Assembly (NCBI RefSeq): GCF_019399895.1
Contig: NC_091875.1
Location: forward strand, 5,394,001 to 5,458,000
Reading direction: 5' to 3'
From: Cardiocondyla obscurior
Lineage: Eukaryota > Arthropoda > Insecta > Hymenoptera > Formicidae
DNA length: 64,000 bases
In this document: positions 41,269 through 54,300 of the stretch, piece after piece
Layout of the letters: every line of letters starts with the position of its first letter
Numbering within the stretch: the first letter of the stretch is position 1
The notes under the pieces: generated by a model
Told to the model about the DNA's origin: nothing
The model's input: only the letters and a program-made list of their open reading frames with translations
Database searches by the model: none
Translations under genes and position numbers: made by a program

Positions 41269-44200
41269 CTGTTAATATGCTTCGCCTGAGGACGCCTTCA
41301 ACGAAGCCGATTTAAATCGAATGGTATTAAAAGCATTACCATGCTCGTTTTAGATAGAGCTACTGAATACAAATCGGTGTTTATAAGAATATCCATGGTG
41401 TAGTCTCCCCGGTTAAATTTCACATTAATGTTAATTTAAATTACAATAAAAAAAAAAGTCTAAATATGCGAGTCTTCGACCACTTGTAAAAAAATAAAAA
41501 TACGTTTTACTTCGAGGTGAATATTTTTCTGGCGTAGGTGCTTTCAATTTTGTAAATGGAACGACTTGCCAATATCGCCATCCGAACTGCGCCTCTCCAT
41601 TGTACATATACCTTCCGTGAACTTCTAATAATTAAAAAAAACGCGAGTTTGAAAAACAAAATGATCACAATAACCATTAACCTAACGGCAGTTTTAGTCC
41701 GCTGCAATTTCGCACTTGCAAAGTATTGCCGCGGATGCGTGAGCAGCCAGCTAATCTCGGTAGGAAACGACTTTTTTTTCCGCGTCGCGCGGTCCTATCG
41801 CTCCGGCAGTCCGCGGCGACTCGCGAGCTGAACGACCGCAATCTGTTACCGGTATCTGCTGCCAGATGCCTAAACGTTTCGCACCAGCAAGTTTACACGC
41901 GCGGGCCGGCTAATTGCGGTAATCTCGCTTAATGTACCGGAGAGAAGTAGTTTCGACCGACCGACGGGGCTCGGGGGGAGGGCGATTGTTGCCAGAAACG
42001 GGAGCGTCAGCGCCACGCCGAAATTCTCATTATCCGTGCAGCTAATCCACGTGGCGGATGAGCGGCGAGCATCGCGATCGCGGCGCGTTCCGCGTAACGT
42101 GACGTAACGTAAAAGCGCAACGGGCGGAGATTTTCAACGGGAGTTGAAACGAGCGCGGCGATAAAATGTCCGTCGACGAGTCCGCCGCGGCCGTGAAAGG
42201 GAACTTTGAGGGGAGAACCTGTTTTTGTGGCGCACGAGGGAAGTTAATCCCGTTGTATGAAGACCCTGAGTCGACAGCCCAGGCGGCCCACCCCCGAAGG
42301 GCCTGTGCGCGACAAGATAATACGAATAAAACGCGATTATCCCCGCTGAACAATGAGGAAACCGGAGCCCATTGGATATTCAAAGCGCAATTTCCATTGT
42401 CTCGAGCCTCGCGCGTCTCGCTCGCGTCTCGCGGCCGCGACGACGACTCTTGAGAAAGCGGCGCCCCGACTAGCTCGGCGCTGCACATCCACCGGCGGTT
42501 TAACGACATAATTAACGGCGTTAAATATCACAGAAACCCAAAACGGACGGTATTAATTGGCCTCGGGAGACTAAATTATGTCTCATTATTGCTACATCTG
42601 CAATTTGCGTGAGGGCAAGCATGATTATTAACGCGTCGCGATGTAATTACTAATATATTCCCCGGTTACAATATTAAAACCGACGCGATTAATCATAGGG
42701 AGGCAAATCAATTATTCGTCATGTCGCGATGCATAATTGATATTGAATCACTATTGGAAATCAAATGTGCATAATGTTTGAGATCAAAAGGGCACGCTTC
42801 TTTGTCCCCTTCCGGTTAAACGTTTACTCTAGCGATTGCGCACCGTTATTATTATCATAATTGCGAGATAATATTGTCGAAGGCGAATCCCGTCCGCGCC
42901 GACTTCAAATGTTCCGCGTGCCATTCGATAATCGCGGCCAATTTTTCGCCGTGTTTCAACGAGAGGTTACCGGATTACTGTACTTCTCATCCAGCGCTAT
43001 TCTTCTTTCACGGCAACCGGTTCTGAGAGGAGATCGCGACCCGCTGCTCCGACGAACGCAACACACGCGCAGCTGGAGGCGTTCTCTATTTCGAAAAATA
43101 CGAGAACGTAAGCGCGCAACACCGTTTCGCTTCCTGGGTTTTTTTTTCTTTCTTTTTTTTTTTTACAAGCGACATATCTGCGACTTCGTCGCGGACCCCC
43201 ATCGAACGCGACGTGAAAAATTCGTGCGCGCGAGCGCGCGAGGTAGTAAATTTTTATTGAAGCCATATTTCGCAGTCGCCGCGCAATTTGCACCGTCAGG
43301 AAATATCATAAAACTTAAGATCCATAAACCACGCGATAGTCAAAGGCAATCTTTTCGTGTTACGACGCGAGAGAGTGGATCTCGGTGCCGAAAGTGTTTA
43401 GCCGAACGCGACGAAATCGGAGACTGCGGCGCGGTACCCTTTTCATTGTTCATAGTACACGCCTTTCGCACTTCTAACGTGACGTTCGTCCGCCGTGAGA
43501 GACGCTATTTCGGAACCGTAAGTTTTATTCTGCAAATTCGGCGCCGGTATTGTAAAAGTAACGCGATGAGAAACGAGAGCCTAAATATTCGAACAAAATA
43601 CATCGCGCTAGGCGCTGGTCGTGGATTGCCTTTTACCGGATGGCAGCTGGCAAGGGCCAGATGTTGGTCGTTAATGGACTGTGCGGGTCTCAAAGTGGCA
43701 CCAGACACGACCCCCCTCCCCACCTCGGTAGCCTAAAGTTCGTCTACGAGACAAAAGACCGGCAGATCTCACCGGAAATAAAGAGAACGAGAAATCATTT
43801 GACGGGGGGGAAGAAAAAAAAATATATATTGCGCAGTACTTTGCTCGTGATTCATTGATCGCCCAATCTTTGCATTATCTCGCCGAGATGATCGTTCGCG
43901 ATAGCTCCTCGAGCGCGAAGATATTAATTTACTTCCTGGGAGGATCATTATTACGAAAGAAGCAAAAGTTTGACGGAACATCGGCGCGCGAGCCGTTTCC
44001 CCGATTTTTATTTTTTATTTTTTTTTTTAAAGAGACATTTGCGTTGACGTGTTCTTTCTGCAAGTGCAAACAAAGCGATTATCTCCTCGCTGTCTTCTTT
44101 TCCACGACATTCTTTTGTGAGTGCCCTCTCGCACAAAGAACACAGTTGTAAAGCTCTCGTTCTCTTTTCCAGCAGCCACGCACATAAATGCGAATAAAGA

Positions 44201-47200
44201 ATGGCTGCATTTTAGCTCGGCATTTACACGATGCGCAATAATTCAGAATTCGCAGCGCTATCTGTCTCGCGTCTATCTCCACGTTCGTTTATTCCGTTTT
44301 AATTATTCATCGCGAGATACATATTAATCTATAATACGAACAGCTCACTTTATTTATACAATTATTTTACATCGATAAAATTTTACAAATGACGACTCTT
44401 TCTCGGTAAATAAGGGACTTTTATTTATCTGAAAATCGTAAAATTTTATCGCTGCAATTTCGTTACTAAAAAAAAAAAAAAAAATTTTTTGAATATTTGG
44501 TACATTTTTAACAAGCGCGATTCGAAAGGCGAATATTTGATATCGACATGATGAGAGATTGCGCAGCAGGTCGTGCCCCAGGTGTTCATCGAAGATTATT
44601 ATATATTCCAGAGATTAAAAAAAAATAGAAGGCGAGATGCTGCAACGTTACGAGCTGTTGCAAGTTTCGTGCCTAGCAACGAGCGCCGTCGCCGGCCGTT
44701 TTCCAGCTTAGTGGCTTACAACTTGTTAATTAATTTAGGACAAATCGAGCGTAATTTTGCGAAGCAAGCGGCCGAAGCGACGAGAGGACGAGCTTCGTCG
44801 AGGCGGCTGCAATTTTTATAACGAACCGATACGAGGCAAAGATTATAACGAATACTATGGCATCGTTAGCCGAGGCAGCAACGATCTAGTAGCTTTGCGA
44901 GTGAGTTCTTTCTCCAACGTTTTACTTTTAATTTATGTGAGAGTCCGTGACAGTCGGTCGCAGTTACTTCGAGCATACGGAATCACGGCTGGTCAGCGGA
45001 CGAGGCGGACATAGGTTTTATCCGGCGATGGACACCTTGAGTGCCGTGGCTTGACGCGAGCTTGAGATACGAGGCAATACCGGATAATAAAAAAAAAAAA
45101 AGAAAAGAAAAGAAAGAAAGAAAGGAAAAAAAAAAAAAATCGATCGTAATTTCGGGCTTTATCGCGCGAAGAGAAGGGCTTGTCGACGGGCGGGGTTCCT
45201 TCTACCGATATCCTCGGCGCCGTACCCATAACTGGGTTGGTACCCACGGCTATACTATTTACTCCCTACGTGCGCGGAGTGCATCGATGCTTACACGCAT
45301 GCTGGCGATCGATGCGCGGTGCCTGGGGAGAGGAGTGGTGGCTGGCGGTGAGGTCACGCCGGGCAGACGAGGGGCGAAGGGACACGAATAAAACGAGACT
45401 CGCGGAGACAGCTGGTCGTTCTGCCCTCGGGACAAACAACGAACCCACATGACGCAAATGCGCACACATACGCGCGCGTACGCGCGACGTGCTGCACGCA
45501 GCGCACGCATACTGACGGCCGTCCCGCCGATGGCGGTGCAACGATACACGGCACCCTGGCCCGGCGCAATTTTCCGAGAGCGCGATAGGTACACGATGCC
45601 GGGTCGAGAGGTATTGATAACAGATGTATTAGCGTCGCCGCGAGTCTCGCGAGGTATTCGGACGAGCGGCGAACGAAACTGCATGGAACGCGCCGAAACG
45701 GATGCCGCCGCCGTTGATTGACACAAATGGGAGAACGAGTCATTGGACTGCGCGACTAAAATCATCGATAAAGCGAGATTTCCATTTACGTTCTGAATTT
45801 ATAGTTCGATTCTGTCGCTGGGCATTGAGGAAATAAAAAACCAGTACATACGAGTGAGAATGTATGACGTTTCTATATGATTAGGCTCGAAATGTTCTTA
45901 TCGATCACCGTGCTATCTCCCGTCGAATGTGCGTGCGTTTTTTTTTTTATATGTTACGAGAGGAGCGCCGAAAATAAAAGCGACATATACGTTATTCGAG
46001 ACCCGCCTTGAGGCTAATTTGTTATTCGTAGGCCGCGAGCGGCCAAACAACATGTAAAATAGTTAGTGTCAATGAGCCGTCAACAGGATGTATCGACAAT
46101 GTCACTCTACGTTCAAACATTGGTAGAACTAGATAGGAAACGTGGCTAAATAAAGAACTGAAGAATTAGAAAAACAATGATCCCGCTACTCGAATATTTG
46201 ATAAAACCGAATATTAAAAAAAAAAATATATATATATATATCGTAGATTATCAAGAAAACTTTTACAAGTGGATGAGCATAAATATCACGCTTCGTGTAA
46301 TTATCACGCGACACCAAACTTCGTCTATTTTTTTAATTGTCTACACTTAATTTATATTAAGTTGTTTAAACCGCGCGATAAGACATAATTTATCTCTGTT
46401 AAGTCCTTGCGCAGCTTACCGCGATAAAATACAGTGATAACCGAATAGCAAGTTCACTTTCCTCGTTTCAACTGCGTCTGTTAAAATCTTTTTTTTTTTC
46501 AGCTTTCGATTGCGCTTCCGTCTATCACGAAAAATTAAATCAGTCGGCAAACGTGTCGAGCTTTGATCCGGCGTTTGATGGTTTTTACTCGTATCACTTT
46601 AGGGTCCTAAATTTAACGTTTTTGAAAAGGAAAAAATTATCCGACGGTGCTTCGCATTTTTTTCTTTTTTTTTTTTCTTCTCTTTTGCTTTAGCTTGAGA
46701 GGCGAGAAAAATATGCGAAATGAGGCCGGCTGGCGCAGGATGAAGCACGCTTATTAGTGGAACGAGGCCAGACCAACGAGGCCGAAGGAACTTCTTTATC
46801 GCTCTTCCTTTAAAAATACGCGTTATCGTTAAACCACTTTGTGTACTTCACTGTTTTATTAAATCAACGACAATCTTACGTTAAAATCCACGAGAGAGTT
46901 ATTTGTGATCTGTTAGGCACAAAGAAAAAAAAAAAAGGTAATACTACGAATTGCGTGTATATAATCTTTGTACCAAAGTAGTAACGACAAACTTCCTATT
47001 TCGTGTTTCCTGTTTTTTTCTTTTAATTTTTTATTCTTAATTCTGATAACGTTCCGTCATCACTTTTTGTTATCGCATATTTCCGGTAAATTTAAAACAA
47101 ATAAAACGATACAAATCGAACAGTTCCGCCCGCATGGACAACATCCTGCTCAGCTCGTCATCAATTTTTATTGGGATATCTTGACAGCTTTAACTTACGG

Positions 47201-47575
47201 AAACTCTTTTTAAATGCGTATCAGGAACTCGCGAAGCTCCTTGGAGGAAAGCCAATACTCTTGGCTCTCGGCCAAAAATATCAATTACAACAAAATTCCG
47301 AAAACAAGGCGCTACCGTGATTCGATATAAAAAACGGTTTAAAAAAAAGTTGATGTAATAATGCATGAGACAGATAGTTAAATCAATTTCAACGTATCGA
47401 CTGGAAGGCTTTCTGTTCTTTTTTTTCCGAGATGTGAACGCGAAAATTAGTTGTTAATTGTTACCTTGAAACCGACGCTGATTACTTCTCTCTCGCTTGG
47501 CGTGAAGCAACGTCGGCAGTCAAGTCGGCGATTTTCAGGTTTAATTTAATTTTAATACTTAATTAATATGTTCAG

Positions 47576-47644
47576 GGAAAGACGGTCTTCGAGATAGAAG
47601 ACGCGAGCGTGAGCTCGAGCGCGAGCCTACGTGCCGAATGCTAG
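47576..47644 (+). other. Candidate exon upstream of the E-box repeat array
   Basis: A good acceptor (TTAATTAATATGTTCAG) precedes 69 nt that end at a GTATGT donor. Two frames are open. One encodes GKTVFEIEDASVSSSASL and ends in TAG exactly at the exon border. The other is Arg/Glu-rich and runs through to the donor. It is probably part of the same plus-strand unit as the exons at 48165 and 48259-48302, but no known protein is recognisable and the exon may be non-coding. Confidence 0.25.
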
Positions 47645-47815
47645 GTATGTTACCCCCACTCCGCCCACCCGCGCTTTGTCCTTCTCCAGCGGTCGCGCGA
47701 GCACACGTACGCGCTACGCACTACACAGCAGCCACGTGCAATCTCCGTTGCCGAAAGTAATACGTATTTGCGTTCAACGAGAACCTCGCGACACGAAAAC
47801 TATCTTCTCCTCTCA

Positions 47816-47923
47816 ATTCTCCGGGTGAGGGGAGCACGCGTGATACTCTGTGCGAAGAGAGCACGTGTAATTCTCCGTGTGAGGAGAGCACGTGTAATTC
47901 TCCGTGTGAGGAGAGCACGTGTC
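47816..47923 (+). repeat. Four-copy 27-bp tandem repeat carrying CACGTG E-boxes
   Basis: Copies at 47816-47842, 47843-47869, 47870-47896 and 47897-47923. Copies 3 and 4 differ only in the last base, while copies 1 and 2 are more diverged. Copies 2, 3 and 4 each contain a perfect CACGTG (47862, 47889 and 47916, exactly 27 bp apart); copy 1 has CACGCG. A fourth CACGTG lies just upstream at 47733-47738. CACGTG is the canonical bHLH site (for example CLOCK/CYCLE, MAX/MITF-type factors). The array ends about 240 bp before a consensus splice donor, where a promoter enhancer could sit. The regulatory role is inferred. Confidence 0.85.
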
Positions 47924-48080
47924 GCAGCCGGTTCGTCGGTCGTTTCGGGAGTTGCGCAAAGTATTCGGGCGTAATTTTTTTGGCTTTATTCTAAACGCGA
48001 GTGCCGAATAGAAAGACGCTAAAGTGATGAACAATTTTCGCGAATTGTAAAATCACGGTCGGGGTGTTCGCGAGTGACTT

Positions 48081-48302
48081 GTGCGCGGAAGGATGACTCG
48101 ACACGTCCCATCTGAGAGGAGGAGCAGGCCCGGGGGGCATCATGCATCGGCGGAGCAACTTTTAAGTAAGTATAAATTAAAAAAAAAATCTTTTTTTTTT
48201 TTATTAATCTCATTAATAAACCGACATGTCTATATTAATTTTTTTTTTTATGTTACAGTCACCGGCAGAATTTTACAACTCCGCTGAAGCTCATGCAGAT
48301 TG
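48081..48302 (+). ncRNA. Spliced plus-strand transcript, probable 5' exons (coding status unknown)
   Basis: Seen: a near-perfect donor GTAAGTAT at 48166; a 93-bp intron ending in a long T tract and ATGTTACAG; a 44-nt exon at 48259-48302; then a second consensus donor, GTGAGT, at 48303. The start of the first exon is not defined. Reading across the first junction, the frame from the ATG in MTRHVPSERRSR stops in the second exon, and the frame MHRRSNF stops at the exon border, so both look like upstream ORFs. The only start left open is an ATG at 48293-48295 reading M-Q-I then one base before the donor. This suggests 5'UTR exons of a gene whose body I could not find, or a long non-coding RNA. 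Confidence 0.45.
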
Positions 48303-51300
48303 GTGAGTCGCATGATTTTTTTTTCGTAGCTTGAAATTGGGGGTCTCTTAAAAAATAGCGTGTGCGTAGCGCTCGCGTGGTTTCTTCTAGTAAATATGAA
48401 TATTACACAAGTGCTCGAAACAATATCCGCTCGGTGATAGGAACGCGCACAAAGGTATAAAATACAGATGCGGCGAATGTTAACCGTCGACGATCGAGTC
48501 GATGACCTAAAGTCCATCACGTAAAGGCGCTATTGTTCAAAGGAGTTCGATGGCGCGATGCGGCGATTGCGAGATTGTTAATTTCGGCTTCGGCGATTCA
48601 TCCGCGAGGCCAGACAACGCGATGCGGTCTGGACCGCTGCAACGCGAATGCATTCTCGCGGGAGGTGGATGCAGCCGACTTGATCGGCCATCATCGCGGT
48701 CTCGATTAATCGCGTCTGGTACGTACAGCTTCATATCAGTCGCAGCGTTGCCGCGTTATTTCGCCCGGTAATTCAACAGATGCTCGAGCGAGACGTCTGC
48801 CCTTGGCAGACACGATCGCGACCGTCGGACGAATACGTGGCAATTTGTTTCGGGGCGCGCAATTTTCGACGCTACGCCGGCGGGGAGAATTCTAGGCTTT
48901 CGCCTCGTATCAAAGTGCAACTTCCAATTCCCGACCCGCGATCGGTCGGCTCGCCGGCGCGGACCTGCGGAGCCCGTGGGCGAACCAACTCTTTAGAGGC
49001 AGACAGCGTAACCGCGCGCGACGACGGCACCGCATAAATAATCTAATGGTTTCTTTGTTACCACCGGGTCGAACGTATATTTATTTCGAATCACGTCGCG
49101 GGCCATAAATACGACGACGGGGTTTCGTAACCCTCGGTTCTCTCGATCGATGTACGAACGCAACGTGTGTGTACGTCTATCATCGCCCGACCCTTCCTTA
49201 GATCCGCGCCTCACCCAAGTTTTTTTTTTTTTTTTCCTTTCTCACTTATCGAGCATCGCGCGACACTTTCTCACGCTGTTTCATCACGGCCGGCCGAGCC
49301 TCGTTCGGCATACACGTTCGCCAGTAAATCTCGATACGCAGAGTATCTCGCAACGCGATGTTACAGTTCGCGCGTCGGGCAACGCTGAATTTATTCGCGA
49401 TGGGCTTATTCGAATTCATCACTGCGGGCAGATCGAGAGGAATTCCCGCCGCCAGTCGCGTCACGGCTTTTATTCCGATGGCTACAGTGAGTCCCTCAAA
49501 CATTAAATTAACGTCACGAATTAACTCGAGATCATCTCGCGATCTTCGACGCGACGTCGCGTCGGCGAGATGGCGATGTACTTGAAAAAAATATTTGTTG
49601 CCGATGAAAATTCGTGCGATTACAGCGAGGGAAATTAGCGATCATTTCTGCAAACGTAAACACGTTGACATTTGCGCCGACGATCACCGTTGCGACGTAA
49701 TATCTCGCGGACTACGTCGGGGAAGCCTATAACATCGGTCGTAACTTCGTCCAACTACGCCCAAACTCTGAATCGACTGGCATGAATAGCGCGGCGCTAT
49801 TAAACTTCGGGTAGTAATAACATTTGAATGCAGCCGTCATCGCGATATGCAATCGAATTTACGGTGTCAATGTTCCCCGTTCGTAAAGAAACGAGAATGA
49901 ATAGAGGAGCGGCGCGAGTCGCGCGGATTGAATAAAGAACGGCGGCCCGAACGTATGAATTTTCGTCATTACGGTGCAAAAGGTGGACAACTGTAGGGGA
50001 CGAAAAGGAGGGAAAAAAAAAAAAGAAAGGGGAGAGTTCGTAACGAAAGAATCGTGTGAGTCACGCTAATTCGCGTCACGTAACCGGCGGCTATAAATAC
50101 GGCATTCGTTGGTCAATTCTCTAATTTTGCCAGTCCCGGCTTTATCCGCCGATTGCGCGACTCCGCTAGCGCCCGCGAATTATCGCGGAAACGTGATCGA
50201 AAGACTCCGCTATTTTCACATAATGCGGGACGAGATCTACGAGCGCGGACTACGTAATTATAAATTCGCAATCACGTTTCAGACGTATCGCCGCGCGTTC
50301 CAGGTTCGCAAATAACATGCCGATAAATTGCGCGCCGGCCGACGTTCGATCGAGCAAGCTCTCGCGATATTCTTTCGTACGCGAGACGTGAACTGCCGAT
50401 CGATAATCTCTGCGTGCAGACAATAATCGTAAAAGTGATCCGCCGTCGTGCGCTAAAGCGATCTATTTCTCTATTAAAGCGGACGCGATATCGCTAATCA
50501 AGCGGCTTTTTTTGAGAACGGCCGCGTATCCATCATTAAACTGTTGCGAGCACGAAATCGTACCCGGCGTCGTTGGTAGCTCGTGATTAAATAGAAACTC
50601 GGTGGTATTAGGCCCCAAATGGGGCACTCCGCGATCGATAAGTAACTCGCTCTTACGTAACGCAGACACACGCGAGCGATGAACGACGTTGTAACGTAAA
50701 TGGCCTAAGCACGACACCCGGGACAGATAATCATTCACAATGAGCGTCAGTAGACCTTTATCGATTTTTACGAGCGACGCGGCGCTCGGCGTAGCTGATC
50801 GTAAAATGTTACACGGACCTTTTCAGCAGTGTAAACGGCCGCTCGACTTGGCAAAACGCAGCGATTCGCTCGCTTCTCTTTGCGCCCATTCGACTAATCG
50901 TCCGATTACTCGAGAAAAAAAAAAAGAAAAAAAAATCGGAGAGGAAAGTGATGACAAGAGTGCTACTACTCGCGGTGCTTTAGAACGGAAATGAGCTTCC
51001 GTTCGTTCGCAGCTGTCGGATAAATTGATTCTCGGCTAGTCTTAAGCGGCGTACAAAATCGCGAGGTACATTTCCGCGAAGCGATTCGCGCACGGACTGC
51101 GAAAGCTGTAAATCGAACGATTTATGGAAAGAAAAAAAAAACAAAAAAAAACCTTTCTTTCAACAACCAACGTGCCGACGCATTAAACGAGGATCGAGTG
51201 CATTTCCCGGTGTACAAACTTCGCGCAGCTTCGCGCGACGACAGCCGGTAGCGTAACGGAGAAGTGATAGCGTTATTTCCGCGAAGCCGACTTCTGCTAA

Positions 51301-54300
51301 ACGGGAAAAAGCGGAGCAAGAGACGGCGAGTAAAAAGAGCGCCGCGCCTCGCTCGGCCGGCAGATCGCACGCCTACGCGATCGCGATGAAACCGGTTCCT
51401 CCGTCCGTTCCTCCGCCGATCCGTCGGCTGTTATCGATTGACGCCTCGCGGTATTCGTCAAAATTCAACGAGCGAAACTCACGCGGGCAAGCACGCTCGA
51501 CCGCTCTGGGTGTTTCGGCCATAAAGAACGGAAAGCCAAGCACACATGGCGCGTATCCACCCCGTAGCATTTGCGCTTACAACGTTCGGGGAGGATCGTG
51601 TCCATGGTGATTGCCTCTCATAGTCGCTGCAATCCCCCTCTAAAAGAGAACATTGTTAGGGACCCTGTAGATTATAAGCTCGATCTCGGAGAGCGAACCG
51701 CATCATCGCGTGCACGCACGCATGCACGTTTAGGGCTGCCTTAATCATCGTCCCAAACGCATTACAGCCTTTTAAAATATAATTGCGTTCGAACAACACG
51801 TGATAGAAATAGCTTGAACAGTTTGGATTCTCTCTCGTTACTCCCTCCCAATTTTTCGAAAGGTTCGTTCGATCGGTAGACTCTTGGTGCTCGATATTTT
51901 TATATTAAATAGACGAAGTACCGACGGTGAAAATTTCGAGAATTCTCTTATCGCGGGTGAAGGCAACCGCGTGCGCGGCGGGGAAAGACCCGGGAAAATT
52001 GCGTGCCGCGATGGAGCTAGGGGGAAAGAAGGGAACTAGAAACAGAAGGGAACGACTAGTCGTTGGACGCTCCGTTGAAGCGCGGAGTAGAGAGCCAGCC
52101 GACGAGCCGAGTCTGAAATCGAGGGTCTTTCACGATGAGAGAGCGCGTCGTAACGACCGGGATGGCAAAAGGGAACGGGGGACAAAGAGAGATCGAGGGG
52201 GAGGAGCGCCCGAGGGGTTGAGGCCCGTTACGCGATGTAATGGCTTCGCGAAATCGCATTTCGAAAAAAAAAAAAAACATTTGCGAGATCGGACGGCGGA
52301 AAAGAATTTGCGCGGCGCTAAAAAATGCGAAGTAAATGAGATATCTGGAGATAGAGCGCGCGCGATTATAGCCTGCGTAAAGAAAGAAAGAAAGAAAAAA
52401 ATGAACGAACAAACGAATTAGCGTCACCTGATGTCACATGCGTCACACGACCCGCGGGTTTCCCCCGGTAAAAGCAACGCGCGCGCGATATCGCGCGTAC
52501 ACGAACGTTTTTCTAGCTCGACGCCGACCGCCTTCGGTGCGTTTACGAGTGTCACACGTGTAAAACAATCGGCGGGAGTGCAAGAGAAGAGAACGGAGTT
52601 CGAACGGGAGCTGCGTCTCGCTCCGTAAGCGTCCACCGAATTCACCTATACATGCGGCGCATATATCGGAGCTTGTCTAATACGCGGAGTTGGATTACGC
52701 GCGCATGTTTTACGTCAACGTCCCCGCCCGAGTATATTCGTAGAAAATGGTAAATAAAATACGGCACGGGGACAGAGATAATTTCAGCGTTCAAGTCACG
52801 TAAGGCTTCTTCGCGATAAGCCTTCGAACGTAAGCCTTCGCGAGACCTTTGTGTTTAATACAAACACTTCTTCCCATTTGACGTCAGTCGGCAGTGGACG
52901 TAAGCACCGGTGACCCTTGATACGCGCGACAATCGATTATCCGAAGACCTTCTTTTCGCGAAGAGATCCGCCCTTCCCGTGAGACGCTTTCGGCGTCCGG
53001 CGATCTAACGGGAGCGTCGACTAAAGGGAAATCGCGGAGTCGATTGAACCAAAGCGGAGCGCATTTGAATACGCGGGTGGGCTTTTACTGACGTCGCTAG
53101 ATCGTCCTGCTCCATTCCATTAAACGAGAGAAATCTTCTCGGTGGCAGCGAGCGACGCCGGTCGAGCCAACGGTGACCAACTTTCGTCGGCCGGGGATCG
53201 AAAACCCCGCGAAGAACATATCTTCCGCTCTCGGCTCTCTCTCGAGGCGGCGTAACGCGGTCTCGGGAGCAGAAACGGAGAATCCGCTCGCACGGTTTCG
53301 TGACTGCCGACGCGGATCGGCCGCGGGCAGGCGTTGCCGAATTTTCTGCTCTGACACAAAAAAAAAAAAAAAAAAAAAAAAAAAGAATGGCCGCTGCCGG
53401 CGTGTGCGTGAGTGCACGTGTATACGCTACGTTACAGAGAAGGGGAGCATACGCGCTGGGAGATAGAATGGAAGAACGAGGGGGACACGGGGAGAACAAG
53501 AGTGGGACCTCATGAAAGCCACTGGAACAGGGTAGGGTAGGAAAGAGACGGAAGAGACGGGGGAGATGGCCAATAGCGTAAGACTGATATATAATTTTCA
53601 TTTAAGTCAACGTTAGACGTTAGAAGATATTATCTCCGCAATTCCCGACATTAATGCGCGTTCCCGATGCGTTTCGCGGGCGCGGCAGACAATGCGAGAC
53701 GCGATTCGATGCTGGGGAAAAAAAAAAAAAAAAAAAGTATCCACGTAACTCGCCTACTCGACGTAGCGGCGTCGTGAAAATTTACATTTGCGTCGATCGG
53801 CCACGGTGATTCGCGTCGGTGTTCAGGACGACTTGGCGACGTTTATCCCGGCAATATTTATCAGCTGCGTCGCGTGAACGTCGCGGGGTATCGCGACGGG
53901 ACGAGACGAGACGCCGGTATCGTGCGCGCGTCGGTTCAGCCCGAGCTGGCGATTTTTCACGGTTTGTCGTCGGAGGGTCGACGAAGTTCGACGTAAGCGA
54001 CTTTCGCCGGCAGATGCGCGATAATATCGCAGCGGTCGTAATTTCGCGCGGGGCCCCGAGGAAGCCAGGCGCGGCGTTTCGCGTCAGGTCTCCCGGCGTT
54101 GCTCGCTTTTTGCGGAGAGAGAGAGAGAGAGAGACGCTTACAAAGGGAGGCCGGGGCGATTGTGGCGGCTTCCCTTCGCGATTACGCCAATGAGTCGACC
54201 CAGCGAGGCAGCACGGACGGACAGTCGGCTGCTCTGTTGCCAAGCGGAAACCACAAACCGGCGGCATTTTCTTCTTCCACGAAGACACGGGCAGACAACG

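Larger units (their letters stand above)
32726..46502. other. Gene-free stretch with simple repeats and a stem-loop
   Basis: No gene recognised. It holds a 16-bp stem-loop at 35113-35154, a CGAGA pentanucleotide repeat at 36048-36071, six GAT units at 41251-41268 and an A/GAAA tract near 45090-45140. The longest ORF (42861-43736) is interrupted by a poly-T-encoded Phe run and looks spurious. Confidence 0.5.

Noticed and set aside
42861..43736. Longest ORF in the window (291 codons, plus)
   Set aside because: Arg/Ser-rich, contains a poly-T-encoded Phe run, resembles no family and shows none of the features of a coding exon; consistent with a chance frame in CpG-rich DNA.
49358..49485. Frame beginning MLQFARRATLNLF running to a GTGAGT donor
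   Set aside because: The opposite strand is open over the same stretch and no product is recognised; the donor alone is weak evidence.
51661..51673. Partial miR-10-like string (ACCCTGTAGAT)
   Set aside because: Only 11 nt match and no hairpin partner follows.
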